Part shown: one piece after another, positions 54,578-63,692 of the stretch
Layout of the letters: each line of letters begins with the position of its first letter
Position numbering within the stretch: position 1 is the first letter of the stretch
Assembly: GCF_036323475.1 (NCBI RefSeq)
Contig: NZ_AP028934.1
Span: 248,001 to 312,000, forward strand
Reading direction: 5' to 3'
Source of the DNA: Solobacterium moorei
GTDB lineage: Bacteria > Bacillota_I > Bacilli_A > Erysipelotrichales > Erysipelotrichaceae
DNA length: 64,000 nt
The notes under the pieces: generated by a model
Database searches by the model: none
What the model saw: the letters and a program-made list of their open reading frames with translations, nothing else
Told to the model about the DNA's origin: nothing
Position numbers and translations under genes: made by a program

Positions 54578-55059
54578 TGATTAACCGCGTTGTTTTGGTT
54601 GGCAGACTAACACGTGATGTGGAAGTTCGTAAGACAGCTAGTGGCTTATCCGTTGCGACATTTACGGTTGCATGTGATCGTCGTATGGCTCGTGGACAGG
54701 ATGGAAACAATCAACAGTCTGCAGATTTCATCAGTTGTGTCGCTTGGCGACAAGCAGCCGATTTCTTAGGCTCATATGCACGTAAGGGTGCGTTAGTTGG
54801 TGTTGAAGGAAGAATCCAAACACGTAGCTATGATCGTGATGGACAGAAGGTTTATGTTACAGAAATCGTTTGCGATACTGTAAACTTACTCGAATCTAAG
54901 AGTCAATCACAGAGCAGAGCACAGAACAGCAGTTATCAAGACAACAGTTATCAACAGCCGTATTCACAACCAAAACCATCTACAAACGATGATTTTGTGA
55001 GTGATGACTTCGGCGCAGGAATCGGAATGGATATTTCCAGCGATGACCTGCCATTCTAA
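54577..55059 (+). CDS. ssb: Single-stranded DNA-binding protein
   Basis: The 160-residue protein has an OB-fold with [21 protein letters not shown] and [21 protein letters not shown], a Q/S/N-rich linker and the acidic tip DDLPF that recruits partners. Its ATG overlaps the rpsF stop by one base. Confidence 0.98.
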   Translation: MINRVVLVGRLTRDVEVRKTASGLSVATFTVACDRRMARGQDGNNQQSADFISCVAWRQAADFLGSYARKGALVGVEGRIQTRSYDRDGQKVYVTEIVCDTVNLLESKSQSQSRAQNSSYQDNSYQQPYSQPKPSTNDDFVSDDFGAGIGMDISSDDLPF

Positions 55060-55076
55060 ATAAAGGAGAACAGACA

Positions 55077-55307
55077 ATGGCATTCAGAAAACAAAGAATG
55101 GGCCGCAGAAAGGTCTGCTACTTTACAAAAAACAACATCACTTATATTGATTATAAGGATGTAGAGCTCTTGAAGAAATTCGTTAGCGCAAATGGAAAGA
55201 TTACTCCACGTCGCGTTACAGGAACTCGTGCGAAGTACCAGAGAATGTTAGCAATCGCTATCAAGCGTGCTCGTCAAATGGCTTTATTACCATACGTAGA
55301 AGACTAA
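55077..55307 (+). CDS. rpsR: 30S ribosomal protein S18
   Basis: The 76-residue protein has the S18 core [18 protein letters not shown] and [23 protein letters not shown] lies upstream. It ends the rpsF operon. Confidence 0.98.
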   Translation: MAFRKQRMGRRKVCYFTKNNITYIDYKDVELLKKFVSANGKITPRRVTGTRAKYQRMLAIAIKRARQMALLPYVED

Positions 55308-55314
55308 TGACACA

Positions 55315-55348
55315 AACGACTATCAATTTACGTAGTCGTTTTTTTTCC
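55315..55348 (+). terminator. Terminator of the rpsF operon
   Basis: AACGACTA pairs with TAGTCGTT around a 10-base loop, with a long T-run up to the ISL3 target. Confidence 0.88.
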
Positions 55349-55353
55349 TAATG
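55346..55353 (+). repeat. 8-bp direct repeat, left of ISL3 copy 1
   Basis: TCCTAATG occurs here and at 56975-56982, directly flanking the first ISL3 copy. Eight bases is the usual target duplication for ISL3-family elements. Confidence 0.7.
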
Positions 55354-55403
55354 TAAAATAACTTGGGGTTTTAGAAAAAACCGCTTTAAAATTACATGGG
55401 GGT

Positions 55404-55464
55404 AAAAAGGTAGAAATTGTAGATGAGAATAATGTCTCTTGTCTACGATTTCTACCTTTTATAT
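55404..55464 (-). terminator. Hairpin inside ISL3 copy 1, downstream of transposase
   Basis: AAAAGGTAGAAAT pairs with ATTTCTACCTTTT, with inner pairing around TAGA/TCTA. It should terminate the minus-strand transposase transcript and could also block read-through from rpsR. Confidence 0.65.
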
Positions 55465-55493
55465 GTGCTAAGAAAGAAATGTTTTATTGTTAA

Positions 55494-56822
55494 TTATTTT
55501 TTGTATGAACCACGCTTCTTTCCAATCCTTTTGTTGGATTGAAGGTGATCCGTAATTGTGTAATATAGTTTTCTGTTTAACGCGTAGAGCACTCTAGCAC
55601 GGAATCTTGGAAAGTTTGAAAGACCATTAGAAACATTGATCAGTACACGTAATCTACTATTCATATATTCTGATAGTGCATTCGATTGTTTTCTGTCATC
55701 ATACGGTCTTCTAAACGAGTTGAGATACTCCTCTTTCCAGTTTGTGATAGATGTCAAAAAGTCTTCGTACGCAGGTATATCAGCAGAAATAAACGCATCT
55801 AGTATGGAGGTAATTTCGATTGTACAAGATGGGTAAATAGCAGTTCTATTAAAGTTGCGAAATAATTCTTTTAAGTGGTAGGCAAGCGTTAAAACTGGAT
55901 CAATCTCCAATAACTGATCATATAGATTTCGATAATTCAATTTTTGCCTAAAGAAACTGTTATATTTCGGCTCGTTATCTAAGTTGTAGTCGGTTTCCAG
56001 TAATTTATGCCATGTTTTAAGAAGATAATAAGCTCTACTTCCTTTTTCATAATGATTCATGATATCGATACGTAGACGTGAGAATCCAGATGTAAGATGC
56101 TCGATGACATGGAAAGGATCTACAGCGACGATGGCGTTGGGCAGATATTTCTTTACAACATCTTTGTATGGCTGCCACATATCGATGGTCACAATCTTCA
56201 CTCTTTGTCTCTCACTTAATGGGATATTTTCAAAGTAAGTGCTGAGTTCCTTTTTTGAACGAGACTGTATGACTTCGTTTAGAACACGAGCTTTATTATC
56301 GACCATGACACATAAGTAAGAACTGTTTTTTAACGCCATGTCAGAATATAGTTCATCAATTCCTAGATACTCGGGTAAGAACTGCCTTGGAATTCTCAAG
56401 TAACTATCGGCATAGAGTTCTACCGTAGGAATAGATACATGTGCTCTTAGTGCAATTGTCTTTAAGTTAATGGAGATATCACCTAGATCTTTCATGATTT
56501 GATCGACCATAGAGAAGGTGGAGTGCATACCATCAGGGGTAAAGATATTGTCTTCACTAAAAGTACGATGACAGTCATGACACTTATATCGTCTACGTTT
56601 CCAGTTGACAATCGTTTTTAGACCAGCGATGTCTTGCGTTTTGAATGTATATGTTAGAAGTCCTTTACTAGATGTATCAGCACCACAGTAAGGACAAATG
56701 GGATGTTTATTTATCAGTAGAAGATAAATATTCAAGGTATCATGATTGCGATATGTAGATAGACTTTGAACTTGATCTTGGGACAAGTTCAAAGCAGATG
56801 TGATAATATAATCAATAGCCAT
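55494..56822 (-). CDS. ISL3-family transposase, copy 1
   Basis: The 442-residue transposase has an N-terminal zinc finger (HPICPYCGADTSSKG and YKCHDCHRTFSEDN), a helix-turn-helix, and the ISL3 DDE core with YLGIDELYSDMA near residue 154 and VTIDMWQPYKDVVKK, AVDPFHVIEHL near residue 215-240. The frame is intact. It differs from copy 2 at two residues (His versus Arg in the zinc finger; Ile versus Met before DMW). Confidence 0.93.
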   Translation of the reverse strand: MAIDYIITSALNLSQDQVQSLSTYRNHDTLNIYLLLINKHPICPYCGADTSSKGLLTYTFKTQDIAGLKTIVNWKRRRYKCHDCHRTFSEDNIFTPDGMHSTFSMVDQIMKDLGDISINLKTIALRAHVSIPTVELYADSYLRIPRQFLPEYLGIDELYSDMALKNSSYLCVMVDNKARVLNEVIQSRSKKELSTYFENIPLSERQRVKIVTIDMWQPYKDVVKKYLPNAIVAVDPFHVIEHLTSGFSRLRIDIMNHYEKGSRAYYLLKTWHKLLETDYNLDNEPKYNSFFRQKLNYRNLYDQLLEIDPVLTLAYHLKELFRNFNRTAIYPSCTIEITSILDAFISADIPAYEDFLTSITNWKEEYLNSFRRPYDDRKQSNALSEYMNSRLRVLINVSNGLSNFPRFRARVLYALNRKLYYTITDHLQSNKRIGKKRGSYKK

Positions 56823-56974
56823 TTATGGCCTCCTCTCAAGACATTTTCTTTCATAGCAAAAAGATAATAACATGAGAGGTTTTTTTATTTTTGAAGGTAC
56901 CCCAAGTTTTCTGAAGAAGTATCAAAAAGGCACCCCAAGTCTTCTCATTGCGGTACCCCAACCCCAAGTAATTT

Positions 56975-56982
56975 TCCTAATG
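56975..56982 (+). repeat. 8-bp direct repeat between the ISL3 copies
   Basis: TCCTAATG is identical to 55346-55353. It is the only sequence between the two elements. Confidence 0.7.
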
Positions 56983-58603
56983 TAAAATAACTTGGGGTTT
57001 TAGAAAAAACCGCTTTAAAATTACATGGGGGTAAAAAGGTAGAAATTGTAGATGAGAATAATGTCTCTTGTCTACGATTTCTACCTTTTATATGTGCTAA
57101 GAAAGAAATGTTTTATTGTTAATTATTTTTTGTATGAACCACGCTTCTTTCCAATCCTTTTGTTGGATTGAAGGTGATCCGTAATTGTGTAATATAGTTT
57201 TCTGTTTAACGCGTAGAGCACTCTAGCACGGAATCTTGGAAAGTTTGAAAGACCATTAGAAACATTGATCAGTACACGTAATCTACTATTCATATATTCT
57301 GATAGTGCATTCGATTGTTTTCTGTCATCATACGGTCTTCTAAACGAGTTGAGATACTCCTCTTTCCAGTTTGTGATAGATGTCAAAAAGTCTTCGTACG
57401 CAGGTATATCAGCAGAAATAAACGCATCTAGTATGGAGGTAATTTCGATTGTACAAGATGGGTAAATAGCAGTTCTATTAAAGTTGCGAAATAATTCTTT
57501 TAAGTGGTAGGCAAGCGTTAAAACTGGATCAATCTCCAATAACTGATCATATAAATTTCGATAATTCAATTTTTGCCTAAAGAAACTGTTATATTTCGGC
57601 TCGTTATCTAAGTTGTAGTCGGTTTCCAGTAATTTATGCCATGTTTTAAGAAGATAATAAGCTCTACTTCCTTTTTCATAATGATTCATGATATCGATAC
57701 GTAGACGTGAGAATCCAGATGTAAGATGCTCGATGACATGGAAAGGATCTACAGCGACGATGGCGTTGGGCAGATATTTCTTTACAACATCTTTGTATGG
57801 CTGCCACATATCCATGGTCACAATCTTCACTCTTTGTCTCTCACTTAATGGGATATTTTCAAAGTAAGTGCTGAGTTCCTTTTTTGAACGAGACTGTATG
57901 ACTTCGTTTAGAACACGAGCTTTATTATCGACCATGACACATAAGTAAGAACTGTTTTTTAACGCCATGTCAGAATATAGTTCATCAATTCCTAGATACT
58001 CGGGTAAGAACTGCCTTGGAATTCTCAAGTAACTATCGGCATAGAGTTCTACCGTAGGAATAGATACATGTGCTCTTAGTGCAATTGTCTTTAAGTTAAT
58101 GGAGATATCACCTAGATCTTTCATGATTTGATCGACCATAGAGAAGGTGGAGTGCATACCATCAGGGGTAAAGATATTGTCTTCACTAAAAGTACGATGA
58201 CAGTCACGACACTTATATCGTCTACGTTTCCAATTGACAATCGTTTTTAGACCAGCGATGTCTTGCGTTTTGAATGTATATGTTAGAAGTCCTTTGCTAG
58301 ATGTATCAGCACCACAGTAAGGGCAAATGGGGTGTTTATTTATCAGTAGAAGATAAATATTCAAGGTATCATGATTGCGATATGTAGATAGACTTTGAAC
58401 TTGATCTTGGGACAAGTTCAAAGCAGATGTGATAATATAATCAATAGCCATTTATGGCCTCCTCTCAAGACATTTTCTTTCATAGCAAAAAGATAATAAC
58501 ATGAGAGGTTTTTTTATTTTTGAAGGTACCCCAAGTTTTCTGAAGAAGTATCAAAAAGGCACCCCAAGTCTTCTCATTGCGGTACCCCAACCCCAAGTAA
58601 TTT
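56983..58603 (-). mobile_element. ISL3-family insertion sequence, copy 2
   Basis: It is 1,621 bases, same orientation as copy 1, with the same ends and terminal hairpin (57033-57093). At least seven substitutions separate the copies. The right flank (starting TAGAGCGC) does not match TCCTAATG, so a clean target duplication is missing on that side. Confidence 0.85.
57123..58451 (-). CDS. ISL3-family transposase, copy 2
   Basis: The 442-residue transposase is the same length as copy 1 with YKCRDC and VTMDMW in place of YKCHDC and VTIDMW. The zinc-finger change does not touch the cysteines. The gene is intact, so both elements might be active. Confidence 0.93.
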   Translation of the reverse strand: MAIDYIITSALNLSQDQVQSLSTYRNHDTLNIYLLLINKHPICPYCGADTSSKGLLTYTFKTQDIAGLKTIVNWKRRRYKCRDCHRTFSEDNIFTPDGMHSTFSMVDQIMKDLGDISINLKTIALRAHVSIPTVELYADSYLRIPRQFLPEYLGIDELYSDMALKNSSYLCVMVDNKARVLNEVIQSRSKKELSTYFENIPLSERQRVKIVTMDMWQPYKDVVKKYLPNAIVAVDPFHVIEHLTSGFSRLRIDIMNHYEKGSRAYYLLKTWHKLLETDYNLDNEPKYNSFFRQKLNYRNLYDQLLEIDPVLTLAYHLKELFRNFNRTAIYPSCTIEITSILDAFISADIPAYEDFLTSITNWKEEYLNSFRRPYDDRKQSNALSEYMNSRLRVLINVSNGLSNFPRFRARVLYALNRKLYYTITDHLQSNKRIGKKRGSYKK

Positions 58604-58623
58604 TAGAGCGCCTTTTTTTATGT

Positions 58624-58646
58624 AAAAAAAGAAGCATGACGCTTCT
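58624..58646 (-). terminator. Terminator of lrgAB
   Basis: On the minus strand AGAAGC pairs with GCTTCT around a 5-base loop, followed by seven T residues. Confidence 0.8.
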
Positions 58647-58655
58647 TTATGAAAT

Positions 58656-59348
58656 TTACATGATATGTGCAAAGATAGTCGCTAGAACAACGGTAATAAT
58701 ACCAGATGTACAAATTGCAAGACCTGCCATAGCACCCTGTAAGTCGCCGAGTTCGATTGCCTTAGATGTGCCGATTGCGTGAGCACTAGCTCCAAGAGCT
58801 AAGCCTTGAGCAATTGGGTCGGTGATATGGAAAACCTTGAAGACAATATCTGCGATGATTGCGCCAAAGATACCTGTTACGATGATAACTGCAACTGTTA
58901 CTGGTACGATACCACCCAATTCCTCTGCGATACCCATACCGATTGCAGTAGTAATTGATTTTGGTAAGAAGGTAACGTATTGTTCGTGGTTGAAACGAAA
59001 TAATAAAGCAAGGATCAGTACTGTTATTACACTGCTAGCACAGCCGCATGCGATAGAGATTGTAATCATTTTCCAATTGGATTTTAGTCTTTCAACTTCC
59101 TTGTAAAGAGGTACAGCTAACGCAACTGTCGCTGGTGTTAACAGCCAACTGAGGTATTTTGCGGAAGAGTAGTATGAATCGTAGTCGACATGGAAGATTT
59201 TGACAAAAATAATCGTAAAAATAATCGCAATGAGTAATGGATTAAAGATTGGTAATTTAAATTTCTCGCGGCATAGGATACCGACAAAGAAGCCCATCAA
59301 TGAGATGACAACACCCATCGTTGCACTATTTAACATTACATTATTCAT
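58656..59348 (-). CDS. lrgB: LrgB/CidB-family membrane protein
   Basis: The 230-residue membrane protein has six or more helices and the LrgB pattern LPKSITTAIGMGIAEELGG (near residue 125) and GASAHAIGTSKAIELGD (near 185). With LrgA it modulates murein hydrolase activity and cell lysis. ATG 59348 has AAGGAG in front and overlaps the lrgA stop by 8 bases. Confidence 0.93.
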   Translation of the reverse strand: MNNVMLNSATMGVVISLMGFFVGILCREKFKLPIFNPLLIAIIFTIIFVKIFHVDYDSYYSSAKYLSWLLTPATVALAVPLYKEVERLKSNWKMITISIACGCASSVITVLILALLFRFNHEQYVTFLPKSITTAIGMGIAEELGGIVPVTVAVIIVTGIFGAIIADIVFKVFHITDPIAQGLALGASAHAIGTSKAIELGDLQGAMAGLAICTSGIITVVLATIFAHIM

Positions 59349-59697
59349 TATCAGAATTCTCCTTGCGTAATAACATAGATACTTTGCCAGTGATAACCAT
59401 AACAACAAATGTAGAAATCATCATGATAATGATGGATTGGATTAAGATGGGTTTTATGGATGTGGTAGATTGGATTAAACCAACGGCTGCTGGTATAAAC
59501 ATAATAGGCATAATATCAATCAAGAAATCAGCTGTATCATGCACTTCATTAATCTTAAAGATACCATGGTTGAGTGCGATGAATAATAGAACAAGACCAT
59601 AGATAGACGAAGGGATTGGCAATGGTATAAATTCATGTAAGACTTCACCAATACATGTAAAGAATAAAATAATTAAAAACTGTCGCATGTGCTTCAT
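59341..59697 (-). CDS. lrgA: LrgA/CidA-family holin-like protein
   Basis: The 118-residue protein has four membrane helices and the family pattern LPIPSSIYGLVLLF near residue 25 and IMPIMFIPAAVGL near 62. It resembles a holin and works with LrgB. GGAGG precedes the ATG. The gap of about 150 bases upstream to the riboswitch promoter holds only AT-rich sequence. Confidence 0.93.
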   Translation of the reverse strand: MKHMRQFLIILFFTCIGEVLHEFIPLPIPSSIYGLVLLFIALNHGIFKINEVHDTADFLIDIMPIMFIPAAVGLIQSTTSIKPILIQSIIIMMISTFVVMVITGKVSMLLRKENSDNE

Positions 59698-59848
59698 AGG
59701 AAAACCTCCAAACGCATGTTATTATCCCATTATTTTTAAGATAAAGATATTCTTTTTTTTGAGATTTTTTATAATAGTGCTTTCATTTCGGATAATATAT
59801 ACATTTTGCGTAAAATGTTGGAAAAATTGTTTTTTTAACAAATACCCT

Positions 59849-59877
59849 TTGTAATCGTCTTGTTTATTTCATATAAT
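59849..59877 (+). promoter_or_regulatory. Promoter of the riboswitch/NCS2 permease transcript
   Basis: TTGTAA (59849-59854) and TATAAT (59872-59877) are separated by 17 bases, with the aptamer beginning about 12 bases later. Confidence 0.65.
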
Positions 59878-59888
59878 ACCTATGTGCC

Positions 59889-59961
59889 ACATATCGTATA
59901 TGCTTTCGAATTGGCGGAAGTGTCTCTACCCTGCTACCTTAATGGCGGGACTACGGTTGTC
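59889..59961 (+). ncRNA. Purine riboswitch (guanine class)
   Basis: The element has the P1 start CGTATA, P2 CTTTC/GGAAG with loop GAATTGGC, the core GTCTCTACC, P3 CCTGC/GCGGG with loop TACCTTAATG, and GACTACG. The C in GAC (position 74 in standard numbering) pairs with guanine; adenine riboswitches have U there. It precedes a guanine/hypoxanthine-type permease gene. Confidence 0.9.
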
Positions 59962-59980
59962 TCTATTCTTTTTAGTGACT

Positions 59981-60017
59981 TCCTGTTGAGATGATTCTTG
60001 GCAGGATTTTTATTTTT
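59981..60017 (+). terminator. Expression-platform terminator of the purine riboswitch
   Basis: TCCTG pairs with CAGGA across a 16-base loop, followed by an uninterrupted T-rich run. Purine binding would favour this hairpin and stop the permease transcript. Confidence 0.65.
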
Positions 60018-60054
60018 AAGGGCAGCGATGTGTGAAAAAACAAGGGGGATATTT

Positions 60055-61422
60055 ATGTTAGAAAAGTTATTTCATTTAAAGGAAAACGGCACAACAGTTA
60101 AAACAGAATTGATTGCTGGTATCACAACATTTATTACAATGGTTTACATTCTTGCGCTCAATCCATCCATCTTAAGTGCTTCTGGTATGGATGCAGGTTC
60201 CATCTTGACAGCGACTGCAGTCGCATCCGCAATTGCATGTTTCTGCATGGCTGCGTTTTCAAATATGCCATTTGCATTATCTGCTGGTTTAGGTTTGAAT
60301 GCTTACTTCGCATACACAGTATGTGGTGTTATGGGTTATCCGTGGCAGGTTGCGTTAACAGCAGTACTTGTGGAAGGCATTATCTTCATCGTGATGTCAC
60401 TAACAAATGTTCGTGAAGCAATTTTCAATGCAATTCCAGTACAGCTAAAGGTAGCTGTATCTGTAGGTATTGGTTTCTTCATCGCATTCATCGGTGTACA
60501 AAATGCAGGTATCATCGTTGATGGTGCAACACTAGTTAGTTTATATTCATTCACAAATGGTTTCGCAAATGGAACGTTCGCATCACAAGGTGTAGGTGTC
60601 ATCTTATGCATGATTGGTGTTGTATCGATCGTTGTGATGTTAATCAAGGGTGTTAAGGGATACATGTTATGGGGTATCTTACTTACTTGGGTATTGGGTA
60701 TTATCTGCCAGTTATTAGGTATCTATGTACCAAATCCAGAACTAGGTTACTATTCATTAATCCCAACAGCATTCTTCTCAATGCCAAATTCTATCGCTCC
60801 TACATTCTTCCAATTTGACTTTGCGTTTGTGGCAAGTCACCTTGCGAATTTTGTAGTAGTTGTATTTGCATTCTTATTCGTTGATATTTTCGATACACTT
60901 GGAACAGTTATCGGATGTGCTTCTAAGGCAAATATGTTAGACAAGGATGGTAAACTACCAAAGATTAAGGGTGTGCTATTAGCTGACGCTGTTGGTACAA
61001 CAGCAGGTGCTATCTTAGGTACATCTACAATCACAACATTCGTTGAATCTTCTTCTGGTATTACTGAAGGTGGTAGAACAGGTTTAACAAGTGTTACAAC
61101 AGGTATCCTATTCTTAGCTGCTTTATTCTTATCTCCATTATTCTTAACAATTCCTTCCTTTGCGACAGCACCTGCATTAATCGTTGTTGGTTTCTTGATG
61201 ATGCAGCAGGTTGTTAACATTGAATGGAATGATATCACAAAGGCATTCCCAAGCTTTGTATGTATTACAATGATGGGCTTTGCGTATTCTATTTCTGAAG
61301 GTATCGCATTTGGCTTTATCTCTTACACTTTCATTCATGTAATTACAGGTAAGGCTAAGGAAATTTCACTCTTGATGTATATTCTTACAGGATTATTCAT
61401 CTTGAAGTTCTTCATTATCTAA
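60055..61422 (+). CDS. NCS2/AzgA-family guanine/hypoxanthine permease
   Basis: The 455-residue protein has about 12 to 14 helices and begins with TELIAGITTFITMVYILALN, typical of AzgA/PbuG; GLGLNAYFAYTVCG near residue 82 and the FVDIFDTLGTVIGCASKA region are also conserved. It should import guanine or hypoxanthine with protons. ATG 60055 follows AAGGGGG. Control by the guanine riboswitch fits this role. Confidence 0.93.
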   Translation: MLEKLFHLKENGTTVKTELIAGITTFITMVYILALNPSILSASGMDAGSILTATAVASAIACFCMAAFSNMPFALSAGLGLNAYFAYTVCGVMGYPWQVALTAVLVEGIIFIVMSLTNVREAIFNAIPVQLKVAVSVGIGFFIAFIGVQNAGIIVDGATLVSLYSFTNGFANGTFASQGVGVILCMIGVVSIVVMLIKGVKGYMLWGILLTWVLGIICQLLGIYVPNPELGYYSLIPTAFFSMPNSIAPTFFQFDFAFVASHLANFVVVVFAFLFVDIFDTLGTVIGCASKANMLDKDGKLPKIKGVLLADAVGTTAGAILGTSTITTFVESSSGITEGGRTGLTSVTTGILFLAALFLSPLFLTIPSFATAPALIVVGFLMMQQVVNIEWNDITKAFPSFVCITMMGFAYSISEGIAFGFISYTFIHVITGKAKEISLLMYILTGLFILKFFII

Positions 61423-61433
61423 ATAAATGATCA

Positions 61434-61460
61434 GGTTCACTTCAATGTGGACCTTTTTTT
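61434..61460 (+). terminator. Terminator of the NCS2 permease gene
   Basis: GGTTCAC pairs with GTGGACC around a 6-base loop, with a seven-T run. A TATAAT at 61465-61470 follows. Confidence 0.85.
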
Positions 61461-61489
61461 CATTTATAATACTAATAAGAGGTGTTTGT

Positions 61490-62389
61490 ATGATTTATAC
61501 AGTAACGATGAATCCTTCGCTGGATTATATTGTGCAATTAGAAACATTTGAGGAAGGAAAGCTGAATCGTTCCATCTTTGAACAGATTGATGTTGGTGGG
61601 AAAGGAATTAATGTGTCCATTGCCTTGAAACATCTAGGAAGAATTAGTACACCACTGGGTTATTTGGCTGGTTTTACTGGGGATGAGATTGAACGTCGTG
61701 TGAGTAGTCATGGACTTATTCCAGAGTTTATTAAGTTAGATCATGGAGAATCTCGTATCAATATCAAGATGAAGCATGAAATAGAAACAGAAATTAATGC
61801 CAGTGGCCCTACGGTTGAAAAAGATGATATTGAAAAGTTATATGTAAAGTTGGAACATCTTACAGATGGGGATGTACTCATTCTTTCTGGTAGTATGGCA
61901 GCAGGTGTTGACCAAAATTTTTATGCGGATGTAATGAAATTTCTAGCAGGAAGAAAGATACGTATCATTGTAGATGCAGGAGGTAGTGTATTGAAGACGG
62001 TACTTCCATATTGTCCATACTTGATCAAACCAAATCAACAGGAATTATCAGAGATATTTTCTGAAACTGTCTTAGAAAATCAAATGGAAGAATATGCATG
62101 CAAGCTAGTATCTATGGGTGCACAGAATGTGCTTGTTTCATTAGGGAATCAGGGTGCACTCCTAGTAAATCACAAGGTATATCGCTGCAATGCACCGAGT
62201 GGAGAAGTAATCAATTCTGTAGGTGCAGGAGATTCAATGGTAGCTGCGTTTTTAACAAGTAAATTAAATGGAGAAGATGATCAAACAGCACTCAAAAAGT
62301 CAGTTGCGATGGGTTCGGCTACTGCCTTCTCCTATGGGATTGCAGACCAGGAAGCTGTAGATTTACTGTACAAAGAGATGGTGAAATAA
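61490..62389 (+). CDS. PfkB-family kinase, 1-phosphofructokinase-like
   Basis: The 299-residue kinase begins IYTVTMNPSLDYIVQL and has GGKGINVSIALKHLG near residue 40, and the PfkB closing motif NSVGAGDSMVAAFLTS. This is typical of FruK/LacC-type kinases that add a second phosphate to a sugar phosphate. ATG 61490 has GAGGTG in front. Its end abuts the AlaX-type gene, so the two are co-transcribed. Confidence 0.9.
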   Translation: MIYTVTMNPSLDYIVQLETFEEGKLNRSIFEQIDVGGKGINVSIALKHLGRISTPLGYLAGFTGDEIERRVSSHGLIPEFIKLDHGESRINIKMKHEIETEINASGPTVEKDDIEKLYVKLEHLTDGDVLILSGSMAAGVDQNFYADVMKFLAGRKIRIIVDAGGSVLKTVLPYCPYLIKPNQQELSEIFSETVLENQMEEYACKLVSMGAQNVLVSLGNQGALLVNHKVYRCNAPSGEVINSVGAGDSMVAAFLTSKLNGEDDQTALKKSVAMGSATAFSYGIADQEAVDLLYKEMVK

Positions 62390-63565
62390 ATGAATGAATT
62401 TCAAGAATATTATTATCGTCATCCTTACATAAAAGAATTGGATACAGTCGTTTTGTATTGCCATGCATGCAAGGATGGCTATGAACTTGTTTTGAAAGAT
62501 ACGATCTTTTATCCGGAAGGTGGTGGACAGCCTTGTGATAAAGGTACAATCCAAGGCGTTGAAGTAATCGCTGTACAACGAGAAAAAGAAAGGATTGTAC
62601 ATATCACAAAACAACCACTTGCACCAGGAGAAAATGTTCACTGTGAAATTGATTGGGAGTATCGTTTTGATTTAATGCAGAATCATACAGGAGAACATAT
62701 CTTTTCTGGTGTTGTAAAACAGTTATATGGATATTCCAATGTTGGTTTTCATATGGGTGAATATATCTGTGCTGATTTTAATGGGAATCTAACAGAAGAG
62801 AATATTGAAGAAGTTGAAAGACGTGTTAACCAAGCGATTTGGACGAATCTTTGCGTACAGGAAATCCTCTGTTCTCCGAGTGAAACAGCGAAGTATGATT
62901 ATCGCTCTAAGATTGCGATAGAAGGTACTACGCGCATTATTTCAATTGATGGCTATGACATGTGCGCATGTTGTGGTATGCATGTTAAAAATACGGGTGA
63001 AATTGGAATCTGTAAGGTGATAAACTTTGAAAAGTCACGCAATAAAACAAGAGTCTTCTTGTTGAGTGGAAGAAGAGCATTTGCCTACCTTAGTCACATT
63101 CACCAAGAAAATAGTAGCATTTCAAAGCTGTTGTCCGCTAAACCGCTAGAGATATCGACAGCTGTAAGCCATCTTCAACAGCGTTATGTAGATGTACAGA
63201 AATCATATCGCACTGTCTCGATGGAAATGATGATGAAGGACGCAGACCAAATCCCTATACAAGATGCGATTATATATACTTCTGTCCTTGCGGATTCTGA
63301 AGGAATGCGTGCATTCTGTAATCGTTGTATTGAGATGGGAATCTCTACAGTAATGGTGATTGCGAAAACAGAAGTGGGATATGCTTATGTCATCATGAGT
63401 CATACGATTGATTTACTATCTATTCGTGCTGAATTCAACGCGGATATCCACGCTAAGGGTGGCGGAAATCGTGAAATGATGCAGGGTAGTTGTACGGCAA
63501 GTCCGACAGAAATTTCTATCGCATTTCATGCTGTAACTGGAATCTCAATGCATATCGTTTCCTAA
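62390..63565 (+). CDS. AlaX-type alanyl-tRNA editing protein
   Basis: The 391-residue protein has the editing-site ligands NHTGEHIFSG near residue 98 and CACCGMHV near residue 190 (HxxxH and CxxxH), and ends with a DHHA1-like region (HAKGGGNREMMQGS). This is the longer AlaX class that removes serine or glycine wrongly attached to tRNA-Ala. Its ATG directly follows the kinase stop. Confidence 0.9.
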   Translation: MNEFQEYYYRHPYIKELDTVVLYCHACKDGYELVLKDTIFYPEGGGQPCDKGTIQGVEVIAVQREKERIVHITKQPLAPGENVHCEIDWEYRFDLMQNHTGEHIFSGVVKQLYGYSNVGFHMGEYICADFNGNLTEENIEEVERRVNQAIWTNLCVQEILCSPSETAKYDYRSKIAIEGTTRIISIDGYDMCACCGMHVKNTGEIGICKVINFEKSRNKTRVFLLSGRRAFAYLSHIHQENSSISKLLSAKPLEISTAVSHLQQRYVDVQKSYRTVSMEMMMKDADQIPIQDAIIYTSVLADSEGMRAFCNRCIEMGISTVMVIAKTEVGYAYVIMSHTIDLLSIRAEFNADIHAKGGGNREMMQGSCTASPTEISIAFHAVTGISMHIVS

Positions 63566-63588
63566 CATTTCCAGGAAATAATAAATTC

Positions 63589-63674
63589 TTTGACAAGTAT
63601 CACAAAAAGCGTAAGTAGATGTGAATATTTTCGTTTGACATCATAAAGTCATGTGATACGATTGATTTGTCAAA
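63589..63674. repeat. Nested inverted repeats upstream of gpmA
   Basis: TTTGACA and GTATCAC (63589-63603) reappear as GTGATAC and TGTCAAA (63653-63674) in reverse order, and each half is followed by AAAAAGCG. The arrangement overlaps the gpmA promoter. Confidence 0.5.
63635..63662 (+). promoter_or_regulatory. Promoter of gpmA
   Basis: TTGACA (63635-63640) and TACGAT (63657-63662) are separated by 16 bases. The start codon is 31 bases downstream. Confidence 0.5.
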
Positions 63675-63692
63675 AAGCGAAGGAGGCTTAAA

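Larger units (their letters stand above)
55354..56974 (-). mobile_element. ISL3-family insertion sequence, copy 1
   Basis: The element is 1,621 bases, with ends formed by inverted AAAATWACTTGGGGTT. Near its right end are further ACCCCAAGT copies (around 56898, 56932 and 56955), probably transposase-binding sites. A long hairpin at 55404-55464 closes the transposase transcript. It is flanked by TCCTAATG and lies head to tail with copy 2 at a period of 1,629 bases. Confidence 0.85.

Noticed and set aside
55636-55836. Identical 66-codon open frames on the plus strand in both ISL3 copies
   Set aside because: They are antisense to the transposase and have no start signals; identity follows from the element being duplicated.
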